Assembly (NCBI RefSeq): GCF_014873535.1
Contig: NZ_JADBEF010000001.1
Coordinates: 6,076,001 to 6,140,000, forward strand
Source: Nonomuraea africana
GTDB taxonomy: Bacteria; Actinomycetota; Actinomycetes; Streptosporangiales; Streptosporangiaceae
DNA: 64,000 bases
Direction: 5' to 3'
In this document: one piece after another, positions 11,776 to 20,631 of the stretch
Layout: the number at the start of each line of letters is the position of its first letter
Numbering within the stretch: the stretch's first letter is position 1
Notes under the pieces: model-generated
The model's input: the letters and a program-made list of their open reading frames with translations, nothing else
The model's database searches: none
What the model was told of the DNA's origin: nothing
Position numbers and translations under genes: made by a program

Positions 11776-13758
11776 GTGCGATTTCGACGCCTGATCGTGT
11801 GCTCGATCCTGCTCGCCTTACTGCCCGCCGCTCCGGCGCTCGCCGGTGAGCCCCCGGCGACACCCGCCCCCACCTCCTCCGCACCCGCAGCCGACGCGCC
11901 TCAGGGCGAGCCGCCTGCCGGCGACGCGCCCTCCACGGGTGCGCCCTCCGCAGGGCCGCCGGAGGAGAAGCTCGAGGAGGGCCTGGCGGTCGCCGAGGGC
12001 ACCAGCCGCGTCATCGTCGAGCTGACCGACCCCGCGCAGACCGCGCCCGTCGCCGCCCAGGCCGTCGCGCAGGACGCGCAGGTCGTGCTCCAGCCCGAGA
12101 CACAGCCGGCCGCCCAGCCGTTCATCGTCGTCGAGGGCACCGCCGAGGAGCTGGCCGCGCTGGCCGAGGACCCGAGGGTGGCCGCCATCCACCGCGACCG
12201 CGCCTACCCGCCGACCGCGATCTCCAGCCTCCCCGTCATCGGCGCCGACAAGGTCCACGCCGAGGGCCGGACCGGCGCCGGGCAGGCGATCGCCGTCCTC
12301 GACACCGGCATCGACCGCGACCACCCCTTCTTCGGCGGCCGCGTCGTCGCCGAGGCCTGCTTCTCCTCCACCGAGTACGACGGCGTCGAGTCGCTGTGCC
12401 CCAACGGCCAGAGCCAGATGATCGGCACCGGCGCCGCCGACGCCGAGTACGCCAAGTGCCTGCTCGGCGGCGAGAACCTGTGCGAGCACGGCACCCACGT
12501 GGCCGGCATCGCGGCCGGCCAGGGCGGTGTGGCGCCCGGCGCGAACATCGTCGCCGTGCAGGTGTTCAGCAGGGTCAACGACGAGGACGCCTGCGGCGCG
12601 TCGGCCTGCCTGATGGCCTTCGAGTCGTCGCTGCGCCTGGCGATGGACCACGTCGCCTCCCTGGCCCCTGCCACCCCGATCGCGGCCATGAACCTCAGCC
12701 TCGGCGGGCAGCTGTCCGACACCTCCTGCGACACCTCCGAGGAGGGCCAGGTCTTCAAGCCGAAGATCGACGACCTGCTGGCCAAGGGCGTCGCGACCGT
12801 GGTCGCCGCCGGCAACGAGTACTTCGCGGGCACCTCGTTCCCCGCCTGCATCTCCTCGGCCGTCGCCGTGGGGGCGAGCAACAACAACGACGAGATCGCC
12901 GACTTCTCCAACACCGGATCGCTGCTCGACCTGTTCGCGCCCGGGGTCGACATCGAGTCCTCGGTGCCCGACGACACCATGGCCGCGCACAGCGGCACCT
13001 CGATGGCCGCACCGCACGTCGCGGGAGCGCTGGCCGTGCTCAAGGCCGCCTTCCCCGACCAGGCGATCGGCGCGCTGGTCGAGAAGCTGAAGACGTCGGG
13101 CCGGCCGTTCGCCTACCAGGCGGACGGGGTCCAGGTGGTCACGCCGCGCCTCGACCTGGCGGCGGCCACGAGCGGCGCGGGGCCGCAGCCGACGGTCAGC
13201 CAGAGCGCGCCCGCGCCCGCACCCTCGGAGAGCGGCCCGTCCCCGGAGCCCACGGACGAGAACCCGCAGGACGACGACCCGGGACAGTCCGAGGATCCGG
13301 ATCCGACGGACTCCCCCGATCCGAGCCCGGTCCCGCTGCCGACCGTCACCGTGACGGTGACCGTCACCGCGACGCCTCCGGCCGCCCCCGCCTCCGTGTG
13401 CACCCGCGGTACGGCCGGCACCAGGATGAGCGCCAAGGAATGGGCCGTGGAGCTCTACCGCGGCACCGGGCAGCTGTCCGACGAGACGCTCACCTGCTAC
13501 CTGAAGCTGGCCCACAAGTCGAGCAAGGTCTTCCCCGAGCTGACCAAGGCCTCCTCGCTCGGCAAGGCCTACCGGGTGCTGAAGGCGGCCAAGGGCGCCC
13601 GGGCGAAGCTCGACCGCGCCCTGCTGACCGCGTGGCTCGACTGGGCCCATGGCGCCACCTCCACGCTGGAGCCGGTCAGGGCCGCCGAGAAGGTACGGCT
13701 GGCCGCCAAGGCGAGCGGCGCGAGCCTGAAGAAGGCGGCCGCCTCGCTCGGTAAGTAG
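11776..13758 (+). CDS. Secreted S8 (subtilisin-like) serine peptidase with C-terminal extension
   Basis: Extracellular endopeptidase, 660 residues from the GTG at 11776 after CGGAGGAC. A Sec signal peptide (1-23) leads to a Pro/Ala-rich stretch, an inhibitor-like propeptide (about 75-150), then the S8 domain. The triad is Asp176 (AVLDTGIDRDHPFF), His238 (CEHGTHVAG) and Ser409 (SGTSMAAPHVAG), with oxyanion Asn347. Paired cysteines in the insert between Asp and His suggest disulfides. After about 465 comes a Pro/Ser/Glu/Asp linker with a Val-Thr repeat and a helical, lysine-rich C-terminal domain (about 535-660) that I do not recognise. It is a paralogue of the next gene. Confidence 0.92.
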   Translation: MRFRRLIVCSILLALLPAAPALAGEPPATPAPTSSAPAADAPQGEPPAGDAPSTGAPSAGPPEEKLEEGLAVAEGTSRVIVELTDPAQTAPVAAQAVAQDAQVVLQPETQPAAQPFIVVEGTAEELAALAEDPRVAAIHRDRAYPPTAISSLPVIGADKVHAEGRTGAGQAIAVLDTGIDRDHPFFGGRVVAEACFSSTEYDGVESLCPNGQSQMIGTGAADAEYAKCLLGGENLCEHGTHVAGIAAGQGGVAPGANIVAVQVFSRVNDEDACGASACLMAFESSLRLAMDHVASLAPATPIAAMNLSLGGQLSDTSCDTSEEGQVFKPKIDDLLAKGVATVVAAGNEYFAGTSFPACISSAVAVGASNNNDEIADFSNTGSLLDLFAPGVDIESSVPDDTMAAHSGTSMAAPHVAGALAVLKAAFPDQAIGALVEKLKTSGRPFAYQADGVQVVTPRLDLAAATSGAGPQPTVSQSAPAPAPSESGPSPEPTDENPQDDDPGQSEDPDPTDSPDPSPVPLPTVTVTVTVTATPPAAPASVCTRGTAGTRMSAKEWAVELYRGTGQLSDETLTCYLKLAHKSSKVFPELTKASSLGKAYRVLKAAKGARAKLDRALLTAWLDWAHGATSTLEPVRAAEKVRLAAKASGASLKKAAASLGK

Positions 13759-13762
13759 ACGA

Positions 13763-13808
13763 ACAGACCTGAGGCCGGTCCCCGCCGCGGGACCGGCCTC
13801 AGGTCTGT
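13763..13808 (+). terminator. 20-base-pair perfect hairpin terminator
   Basis: Positions 13763-13782 and 13789-13808 are perfectly complementary around a 6-base loop (CGCCGC). It starts 5 bases after the peptidase stop, and a TTACCC follows. It separates the two peptidase genes into independent transcripts. Confidence 0.9.
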
Positions 13809-13904
13809 GTTACCCAAACGACACGTCTCTTCGCTTCTGACATCAAATTTCACATCTGTACACTCAAACCCCCACAAATTGGATCATCCCCCCTCGGAGG
13901 CACA

Positions 13905-15611
13905 GTGAGACTGCGGTCTCTCCTGGCTGGTGCGGCCACCCTCGCCGCCCTTTCTGCCGGGCTCGTCACAGCCCCCGCGCAAGCCGCCGCGGACGACCCG
14001 ATCAAGAAGCTCGACCCCGCCGTGCGGATCGGCGGCACGCACCGGGCCATCGTCCAGGTGCAGAGCCCGGCGCAGGCCAGGTCCCTCGCCGCCACCGCCG
14101 AGGCGGTCACCCCCAGCGTCGAGAACGTCGCACCCACCCCGGACGCGCTCGCCGGCAAGCTGGACTTCTTCGTCTACGAGGGGACCGCCGAGGAGTTCAG
14201 GAAGATCGCGGGCCAGGCGAACGTCGTCTCCATCCGCGAGGACCACCTCAACTCACCCAATCTGGTCAGGAGCCTGGCGATCATCGGCGCCGACAAGGCG
14301 CAGGCCGCGGGCGTGACCGGTGCGGGCAAGGCCGTGGCCGTCCTCGACACCGGCATCGACGGCGACCACCCGTTCTTCGGCGGCCGCATCGCCGCCGAGG
14401 CGTGCTTCTCCGCGGAGAACGCCGACGACAAGGCCACGTCCCTGTGCCCGAGCGGCGCGCCCTTCCAGCTCGGGGCGGGCGCGGCCAACGCCACCACCGA
14501 CGCGTGCATGAAGGACGTCTCCCCCGGCGACGCGACGTTCGGGATCTGCGCGCACGGCTCCCACGTCGCCGGCATCGTCGCGGGCAAGGCGCACTCCTCG
14601 CAGCGCGAGCCCTCCAACGGCGTCGCCCCCGGCGCGACCATCGTGCCCGTCCAGGTGTTCAGCAGGTTCGCCAACCCCGAGTACTGCGGCGGGGCCGAGA
14701 ACACGCCGTGCGTCCTGGCCTACGACTCCTCCATCCTCACCGGGATGGCGTACGTCAACACGATCGCCAAGCAGTACGGCATCGTCTCCGTCAACCTGAG
14801 CCTCGGCGGCGGCAAGTACGACACCGTGTGCGACACCGGTGACGGCGCCGACTTCAAGGCCCAGGTCGACCAGCTGCTCGCACAGAACGTCGCCACCGTC
14901 GTCGCGGCGGGCAACGAGGGACACGAGGCGTCGGTCTCCTGGCCCGCCTGCGTCTCCAACGTCGTGACCGTCGGCTCGACCGACGTCGAGTACCCGCAGG
15001 TCGGCACCCGCACCGACGACGTGTCCTCCTTCAGCAACCGCGGCGAGATGCTCGACCTGTTCGCCCCCGGCTGGCCGATCTTCTCCTCGGTGCCCGACAA
15101 CAGGTTCGCGGGCTTCGGCGGCACCTCCATGGCCGCCCCGCACGTCGCCGGCGCCTTCGCGCTGATGAGGGAGAAGCTGCCCGACGCGTCGGTGGAGCAG
15201 ATCCTCGCCAAGCTCAAGGCCGCGGGCAAGCCGATCTCCTACACCAGCGCGGGCAAGCAGCTGACCACGCCCCGCCTGGACGTCTGGAACGCCCTGCCGC
15301 GCATCGAGTGCGCCGCCGTGTACTCCCCGAAGGCGTCCTGGCCCGGTGGGTTCCAGGCGTCGGTCACGGTCAAGAACACCGGCACGCTGCCGATCAAGAG
15401 CTGGAAGGTGACCTGGACCTTCCCCGACCGCCAGCGGGTGCTGACCCTCTGGAACGGCAAGGTCTCCCAGAGCGGGGCCGACGTCACGGTGACGAACGCG
15501 CGCTGGAACGGCTCGCTGGCTCCCGGGGCCGCGACGGAGTTCGGGTTCAACGGCCAGCTGCGCGGCGGGGCCGACACCCCGCCCGCGACGCTGACCTGCA
15601 CCGCGGCCTGA
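13905..15611 (+). CDS. Secreted S8 serine peptidase with C-terminal CBM2
   Basis: 568 residues from the GTG at 13905 after CCTCGGAGG. Signal peptide 1-28, propeptide to about 125, then the S8 domain: Asp148 (AVLDTGIDGDHPFF), His217 (CAHGSHVAG), Asn337 and Ser408 (GGTSMAAPHVAG). Residues about 469-567 form a family 2 carbohydrate-binding module: two end cysteines, aromatic residues at SWPGGFQASV, WKVTWTF and ARWNGSL, and the closing LTCTA. CBM2 normally binds crystalline cellulose or chitin, so the peptidase may be held on polysaccharide or cell-wall debris. It shares the DHPFFGG and VPVQVFSR segments with the upstream paralogue, which suggests duplication followed by CBM2 gain. Confidence 0.93.
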   Translation: MRLRSLLAGAATLAALSAGLVTAPAQAAADDPIKKLDPAVRIGGTHRAIVQVQSPAQARSLAATAEAVTPSVENVAPTPDALAGKLDFFVYEGTAEEFRKIAGQANVVSIREDHLNSPNLVRSLAIIGADKAQAAGVTGAGKAVAVLDTGIDGDHPFFGGRIAAEACFSAENADDKATSLCPSGAPFQLGAGAANATTDACMKDVSPGDATFGICAHGSHVAGIVAGKAHSSQREPSNGVAPGATIVPVQVFSRFANPEYCGGAENTPCVLAYDSSILTGMAYVNTIAKQYGIVSVNLSLGGGKYDTVCDTGDGADFKAQVDQLLAQNVATVVAAGNEGHEASVSWPACVSNVVTVGSTDVEYPQVGTRTDDVSSFSNRGEMLDLFAPGWPIFSSVPDNRFAGFGGTSMAAPHVAGAFALMREKLPDASVEQILAKLKAAGKPISYTSAGKQLTTPRLDVWNALPRIECAAVYSPKASWPGGFQASVTVKNTGTLPIKSWKVTWTFPDRQRVLTLWNGKVSQSGADVTVTNARWNGSLAPGAATEFGFNGQLRGGADTPPATLTCTAA

Positions 15612-15622
15612 TCCTCTGCTCA

Positions 15623-15661
15623 CATCACGGCCACGCCGGTCGCTCCGGCGTGGCCGTGATG
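15623..15661 (+). terminator. 17-base-pair perfect hairpin terminator
   Basis: Positions 15623-15639 and 15645-15661 pair perfectly around TCGCT, 12 bases after the CBM2 peptidase stop. A strong intrinsic-type terminator without a long U-tract. Confidence 0.9.
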
Positions 15662-15830
15662 CTTCCCGGGTCACGGGGCGCCGTTGCGGCGGCCCGCCGG
15701 AGTCCCGCTGGGCGGCGCGCCTTCGGCGGACGGGACCCCGCGCCTGCGGAGGCGCGAGAGCGGCTTGCCGTACGAGATGGTGGGGTCGGCGACGCTCGCC
15801 CGCGCAGGGGCGTCGCTTAGGGTGACATTT

Positions 15831-17528
15831 ATGGACGCGACCAAGGCGATCGTTGACACCGTTGACCGGTTCCGCCAGCGGCGTACCGCCCCGCTGGTGC
15901 TGGAACTCGACCTCACCGAGGGGCTGACCGAGGGGCCGCCCACCGATCCGCTCAGCGCCATCCTCACCATGCGCAAGCCGCGCCTGGCCGACGTCCTGTC
16001 CGGCCTCAAGCGCGCCAGGCACGACTCCCGCGTCAAGGCGCTCATCGTCAAGATCGGCGGGAACCCGCTCGGGCTGGGCATGGTGCAGGAGCTGCGCCAG
16101 GCCATCGTCCACTTCCGCGCCTCCGGCAAGCTGACGGTCGCCTTCGGCGAGACGTTCGGCGAGTTCGGCCAGGGCACGATCCCCTACTACCTGGCCAGCG
16201 CCTTCGAGCGCGTCTACCTCCAGCCGAGCGGCGACGTCGGACTCACCGGCATCGCCCTCGAGCAGCGCTTCCTCAAGGGCACGCTGGAGAAGCTCGACAT
16301 CGCCTACGAGGTCGGGCAGCGGCACGAGTACAAGACCGCCGCCAACACCTTCACCCAGGACCACATGACCGACGCGCACAGGGAGTCGTACGGCAGGCTC
16401 GCCGAGTCGATCCTCGAGCAGGTCGTCGCGGGCATCGCCGACGGCAGGCGGCTCGACCAGGCCAAGGTCCGCGACCTGGTCGACAGGGGTCCGTTCATCG
16501 GGCCCGAGGCGGTCGAGGCGGGCCTGGTCGACAAGCTCGCCTACCGCGACGAGGTGTACGACGAGGTCAAGGAGGCCGCGGGGGACGAGGCGCACCTGCA
16601 GTTCGTCGCCCGCTACGCGCGCGGCTCCGCCGTACGGAAGTTGCCGCACCCGACCGCCGACGGCGTCGCGCTGATCCACGGCCACGGCATGATCAGACTG
16701 GGCCGCAGCGGACGCAGCCCCCTGGGCGGCGGCGGCGCGATGGGCTCCGACACGATCAGCGCCGCCATCCGCGCGGCCCGGCGCGACCCGCACATCAAGG
16801 CCGTGGTGTTCAGGGTGGACAGCCCCGGAGGCTCCTACGTCGCCTCCGACGCGGTCTGGCGCGAGGTCGTGCTCACCCGCAAGGTCAAGCCCGTCATCGT
16901 CTCCATGGGCGACGTCGCGGCCTCGGGCGGCTACTTCGTCTCGATGGCCGCCGACGTCATCATCGCCCAGCCCGGAACCCTGACCGGCTCCATCGGCGTA
17001 CTGGGCGGCAAGGCGGTGCTCGGCGGGCTGATGGCGAAGGCGGGCGTCACCACCGACCTGATCGCCGAGGGGACGAACGCGGCGATGTTCTCCTCCACCC
17101 GGTCGTTCTCCACGGAGGAGTGGGAGCGGGTCAACGCCTGGCTCGACCGCATCTACGACGACTTCGTGGGCAAGGTCGCCGAGGGCCGCCACCTGACCAG
17201 GGACCGCGCGCACGAACTGGCCCGCGGCCGGGTGTGGACCGGCGTCGACGCGCACGAGCGCGGGCTCGTCGACGAGCTCGGCGGGCTCGAGGACGCCCTC
17301 GGCCTGGCTCGCAAGCGCGCCGGTCTCGCGGCCGACGCGCCCGTGCGCACCTACCCGCGGCTGAACCCGCTGGAGCGGCTGCGCGGACCCGAGTCGAGCG
17401 AGGACAAGTCCGCGGCGCTGGCCAGGATCCGGCTGGAGGCCTGGGGGCCGTTCGCGCGGATCGCGGGCGAGCTCGGGCTGCCCTCGTACGGCCCGCTCCT
17501 GCTGCCCGGCCAGATCGTCATCCGCTAG
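15831..17528 (+). CDS. sppA: Signal peptide peptidase SppA, 67K type
   Basis: Serine/lysine peptidase that degrades signal peptides left in the membrane. Numbered from the ATG at 15831 (AGGGTGA upstream; the longer open frame from 15684 adds 49 unlikely residues), the protein has 565 residues with two SppA repeats. The catalytic base is Lys168 (HEYKTAANTFT) in the first repeat and the nucleophile Ser365 (VAASGGYFVSMAAD) in the second, the arrangement of 67K SppA. Spacing is close to that in E. coli (K209, S409). No N-terminal transmembrane segment is evident, so membrane association may be peripheral. Its stop is 2 bases from that of the convergent DinB gene. Confidence 0.93.
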   Translation: MDATKAIVDTVDRFRQRRTAPLVLELDLTEGLTEGPPTDPLSAILTMRKPRLADVLSGLKRARHDSRVKALIVKIGGNPLGLGMVQELRQAIVHFRASGKLTVAFGETFGEFGQGTIPYYLASAFERVYLQPSGDVGLTGIALEQRFLKGTLEKLDIAYEVGQRHEYKTAANTFTQDHMTDAHRESYGRLAESILEQVVAGIADGRRLDQAKVRDLVDRGPFIGPEAVEAGLVDKLAYRDEVYDEVKEAAGDEAHLQFVARYARGSAVRKLPHPTADGVALIHGHGMIRLGRSGRSPLGGGGAMGSDTISAAIRAARRDPHIKAVVFRVDSPGGSYVASDAVWREVVLTRKVKPVIVSMGDVAASGGYFVSMAADVIIAQPGTLTGSIGVLGGKAVLGGLMAKAGVTTDLIAEGTNAAMFSSTRSFSTEEWERVNAWLDRIYDDFVGKVAEGRHLTRDRAHELARGRVWTGVDAHERGLVDELGGLEDALGLARKRAGLAADAPVRTYPRLNPLERLRGPESSEDKSAALARIRLEAWGPFARIAGELGLPSYGPLLLPGQIVIR

Positions 17529-17530
17529 GT

Positions 17531-18049
17531 CTACTCCCCGGTCGCGCCGTCGAGGCGTTCGCGCAGGAGATCGGCGTGGCCGTTGTGGCGGGCGTACTCC
17601 TCGATCATGTGGATGAGGATGTAGCGGTGCGAGTGGTAGCTGCCGCGCCTGTCGACCTTGGCGAGGGCGTCGACGGGGGTGTTCTCCGACACCTTGCGGC
17701 ACGCGTCCAGCTCGGCCCGCCACACGGCCATGGCCTCGTCGGCCGAGACTTCCGCCACGTCGAACTCGACGTCGTCGACGTCGCTCCAGTAGACGGCGGG
17801 CAGGTCGGCGCCTTCGAGGACGCGGCGGAACCAGTAGCGCTCGACGTCCGTCATGTGCCGGACCAGGCCGAGCAGCGACATGGTGGACGGCGGCACGGAC
17901 CGCTCGCGCAACTGCTCCTCCGTCAGGCCCGCGCACTTGACGGCGAGGGTTTCGCGGTGCCAGTCGAGGAAGGTGGTCAGGAGTTCGCGCTCGTCACCGG
18001 CGGCGGGGGGATCAACTCTGGGGTCGGTCATCCCGCCATTCTGGTGCAC
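17531..18049 (-). CDS. DinB-fold (DUF664) protein
   Basis: 172 residues, or 166 if the ATG at 18031 is used. Four-helix DinB/DUF664 fold: helices around RELLTTFLDWHRETLAVKCAG and LLGLVRHMTDVERYWFRRV, with His64 of VRHM, and the metal-binding pair in IEEYARHNGHADLLRERLDG. These proteins often act as metal- and mycothiol-dependent enzymes or detoxification proteins in actinobacteria, but the substrate cannot be told from sequence. It is convergent with sppA and stands alone. The 157 bases to the flavin reductase end show no gene. Confidence 0.88.
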   Translation of the reverse strand: MHQNGGMTDPRVDPPAAGDERELLTTFLDWHRETLAVKCAGLTEEQLRERSVPPSTMSLLGLVRHMTDVERYWFRRVLEGADLPAVYWSDVDDVEFDVAEVSADEAMAVWRAELDACRKVSENTPVDALAKVDRRGSYHSHRYILIHMIEEYARHNGHADLLRERLDGATGE

Positions 18050-18206
18050 ATCGACCAGCAGCTCTCCCGAGGCTTCGCCCCGGACGGCGGGCGGTCAAGA
18101 GGTCGGCGGCGGGGCGGTGAAGAAGGTCTTGGCTCTCGTCAGGGCGTCATGGTCGCGCGGCCATCGTCATCTCTCGTCCGAGCCTGTGACCCTCACCTCA
18201 CCGTCC

Positions 18207-18701
18207 CTACACCGGCCGGTAGCGCCCCCTCAGCCGCACCAGGGGCAGCGGCGCCGAGTTCACGTAGTCGACGGCCAGGACCCCCGCCACGAACAGGGCG
18301 TGGTCTCCGGCGGGCACGACCTGCGTCGTCTCCACCTCCAGCGCCGCCACCCCGCCCTCCACGATCAGCGCGTCGGTGTGCCGGCCCCGGTGATGCGGCG
18401 TCCCCGAGACCAGATGACGGGCGCTCGGACGGCCCGCGACCGCGAACCTGCTGGCGATCGCCGCCTGCCCCGAGGACAGGAGCGAGGCGGCCCACCGGTC
18501 CTGCCTGAGCAGCACCTCGGCGAGGTAACCGCGGTTGGACAGGCTGGCCAGGATGAGCGGTGGATCGAGGGAGACGGACATCAGCGCGGACACGGTCACG
18601 CCCACGTCGTCACGGTCGTCCTTCACGGTGATCACGGCGACTCCCGCTGCCAGCTGCGCCATCGCCTCGGTGAACTCACTCACTCGATCACTCTGGCACA
18701 T
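18207..18701 (-). CDS. Flavin reductase-like protein
   Basis: 164 residues from the ATG at 18701; a GTG at residue 7 is an alternative. The family pattern is clear: AQLAAGVAVITVKDDRDDVGVTVSALMSVSLDPPLILASL, the FMN-binding core, and GDHALFVAGVLAV near the end. Such proteins reduce FMN or FAD with NAD(P)H, often supplying a partner monooxygenase. No monooxygenase is adjacent, so the partner is unknown. It has its own upstream region shared with nothing recognisable. Confidence 0.88.
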   Translation of the reverse strand: MCQSDRVSEFTEAMAQLAAGVAVITVKDDRDDVGVTVSALMSVSLDPPLILASLSNRGYLAEVLLRQDRWAASLLSSGQAAIASRFAVAGRPSARHLVSGTPHHRGRHTDALIVEGGVAALEVETTQVVPAGDHALFVAGVLAVDYVNSAPLPLVRLRGRYRPV

Positions 18702-18823
18702 GGGCGGACCTCCGCCCCACCCAGGACAGCGGGAGCCCGCCGGGTGGCAGTATGGCGGGGGTGATGCCTTGTCCGGCGTGCAGACGGGCCGCGTTGCCTT
18801 GAGCAGCCCTCGCGTTCGACCGG

Positions 18824-18946
18824 TTACAGGCTCGCGAGTTTCCGCAGCGCCTGTTCAGATGCCGAGCCCGGCTCGGCGGCGAACAGGTCCAGCCCGCAGC
18901 ACGACGGCTCGTCGGGCAGCGCGAGGAGCCCCGCCGAGTCACGGGG
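18824..18946 (-). pseudogene. C-terminal remnant of an MmyB-type XRE regulator
   Basis: A reading frame ending at TAA (18824-18826) gives a tail of about 39 residues: ALPDEPSCC then LFAAEPGSASEQALRKLASL. This resembles the C-terminus of actinobacterial helix-turn-helix regulators with an MmyB-like ligand-binding domain. No start codon and no N-terminal part are present; upstream the frame runs into the opuC terminator. It looks like the leftover of a deleted gene. Recognition is from pattern alone. Confidence 0.5.
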
Positions 18947-18949
18947 AGT

Positions 18950-18973
18950 GTGAGGGGCCGGCAGGCCCCTCAC
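18950..18973 (-). terminator. Terminator of the opuC operon
   Basis: GTGAGGGGCC and GGCCCCTCAC form a perfect 10-base-pair stem with loop GGCA, 17 bases past the stop of the binding-protein gene on the minus strand. Confidence 0.85.
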
Positions 18974-18990
18974 CGGGGTTTCAGGGTTGG

Positions 18991-19923
18991 CTACAGCAGG
19001 CCGTTCGTGGTGAGCCAGTCCTTGGCGACCGTGGCGGGGTCGTCCTTGTCGACCGAGATCTTCTGCATCATCTGCGTCAGGCCCTCGGTCGTCAGCTTGG
19101 CGGACACCGCGTTCAGGGTGGTCCTGATCGTGTCCGTCATGGCCGCCTTGTTCACCAGCGGCGTGACGTTCTGGGCGCTGAAGACGTTCTTGGGGTCCTG
19201 CAGCGACACCATGTTGTTGATGATGATCTTCGGGTCGGTCGTGAAGACGTTGCCGACCTGGACCGTGCCGTCCTTGATGGCGTCGGCCGTCGTGTCGCCC
19301 GTCGGCTTCCACTCCTTGAACTCAAGGCCGTAGACGTCCTTGAACTGCTGCTCACGGCGCTTCTTGAACTCGGGGGGACCGCCGACCGCCATCTGCTTGG
19401 AGACCTTGGCCAGGTCCTCGATGGTGGTCAGCTTGTACTTCTCCGCCGTCTCCTTGGTGACCGTCAGCGAGTCGTTGTCCTGGGCCGGGGACGACTCGAG
19501 GATCTCGAGCTCGGCGGGCAGCTTGCTCGCCAGCTCGCTGTTCACGTCCTCCTTCGAGGCGGCGGTCGACTTGGGGTCGACGAAGAACAGCAGCGCGCCG
19601 TTGTACTCGGGCAGGACGGTCAGCCCGCCGCTCTTGACCTGGTTGTAGATCACCTCGCGGCTGCCGATGTTCGGCTTCTCCTCGACCGTCACGCCCTTGG
19701 CCTTGAGCGCCTGGGCGTAGATGGAGCCCAGCAGCACGCTCTCGGGGAAGTTGAACGAACCGACGATCGCCGTGCCCCCGCCGGCCGCGGGCGCGGTCCC
19801 CGTCGGGGCCGCGCCGGCGGAGGTGGTGTCCAGCGGGTTGCTGCCACTGCCGCCACCACCGCAGGCCGACAGGGTGAGCATCGCTGAGAGCAGCACCGCC
19901 GCGGTGCCGAATATGCGTCTCAT
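18991..19923 (-). CDS. opuCC: Osmoprotectant (glycine betaine/choline) ABC transporter, binding lipoprotein
   Basis: Extracytoplasmic solute-binding lipoprotein of the OpuAC/OsmF (QAT) family, 310 residues. The signal peptide ends in the lipobox LSAC with Cys21. A Gly/Ser/Ala-rich tether follows, then the binding core: VGSFNFPESVLLGSIYAQALK, GLTVLPEYNGALL and the C-terminal EGLTQMMQKI. It presumably binds quaternary amines such as betaine or choline. It is the last gene of the operon opuCA-opuCB-opuCD-opuCC, 36 bases after opuCD, with GAAGGGAA upstream of the ATG. A hairpin terminator follows. Confidence 0.92.
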   Translation of the reverse strand: MRRIFGTAAVLLSAMLTLSACGGGGSGSNPLDTTSAGAAPTGTAPAAGGGTAIVGSFNFPESVLLGSIYAQALKAKGVTVEEKPNIGSREVIYNQVKSGGLTVLPEYNGALLFFVDPKSTAASKEDVNSELASKLPAELEILESSPAQDNDSLTVTKETAEKYKLTTIEDLAKVSKQMAVGGPPEFKKRREQQFKDVYGLEFKEWKPTGDTTADAIKDGTVQVGNVFTTDPKIIINNMVSLQDPKNVFSAQNVTPLVNKAAMTDTIRTTLNAVSAKLTTEGLTQMMQKISVDKDDPATVAKDWLTTNGLL

Positions 19924-19959
19924 ACTTATTTCCCTTCTAAACGGGGGGTAATAGAGAGA

Positions 19960-20631
19960 TTATCGAACCCGCAGTCGCTGGCTCACCCCCGGGGAGACCA
20001 TCACTCTCTGCGCGAGGGTGAACAGACCCTGTACGGCGAGCGCGAAGCCGACGATCAGCACCGAGCCGCCGACCACGCTCTCGTAGTCCTGTGTCGCCAG
20101 ACCGTCGATGATGTAACGCCCGAGCCCGCCGAGGCCCACGTAGGCGGCGACCGCCGCGGTCGCCACGACCTGCACCGCGGCCAGCCGGAGGCCGAGCATG
20201 ATGAGCGGCAGCGCGACCGGCACGAGCACCTTGGACAGCACCTGCGGGCCGCGCAGTCCCATCCCGTACGCCGCGTCGCGCAGTTCGGGATCGACGCCCC
20301 TGACGCCCTCGAAGGTGTTGACCAGGATCGGCGGCACGGCCAGCGCCACCAGCGGGATCAGCACCGGCCAGATCGAGGCGGTGCCGAGCAGCAGCACGAT
20401 GAGCACCAGCAGGCCGAGCGTCGGCAGCGCCCTGGCCAGGTTGGCGCTGACCACCACGATCACCGACCCCTTGCCCGTGTGACCGATGAGCAGGCCGAGC
20501 GGGACCCCGACGAGCGCGGCGAGGGCCAGCGCGGCGGCCGAGAAGCCGAGGTGTTCGAGGAGCCTGGCGGGGATGGCGTCGGGGCCCGACCAGTTGGCCG
20601 GGTTCGCGAAGAAGTCGATCAACCAGTTCAC
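19960..20631 (-). CDS. opuCD: Osmoprotectant ABC transporter permease (second)
   Basis: 223 residues from the GTG at 20631, overlapping the stop of the upstream permease by GTGA. Several hydrophobic segments and the inner-membrane permease EAA loop are visible (RDAAYGMGLRGPQVLSKVLVPVALPLIM), ending GLATQDYESVVGGSVLIVGFALAVQ. It forms the membrane channel with OpuCB and couples to the OpuCA ATPase. Confidence 0.9.
   Translation of the reverse strand: MNWLIDFFANPANWSGPDAIPARLLEHLGFSAAALALAALVGVPLGLLIGHTGKGSVIVVVSANLARALPTLGLLVLIVLLLGTASIWPVLIPLVALAVPPILVNTFEGVRGVDPELRDAAYGMGLRGPQVLSKVLVPVALPLIMLGLRLAAVQVVATAAVAAYVGLGGLGRYIIDGLATQDYESVVGGSVLIVGFALAVQGLFTLAQRVMVSPGVSQRLRVR

Noticed and set aside
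14253..17936. Very long minus-strand open frame (1227 codons)
   Set aside because: Runs antisense through the CBM2 peptidase and sppA; high GC makes stop-free shadow frames common. Composition is Arg/Gly/Val-rich without motifs.
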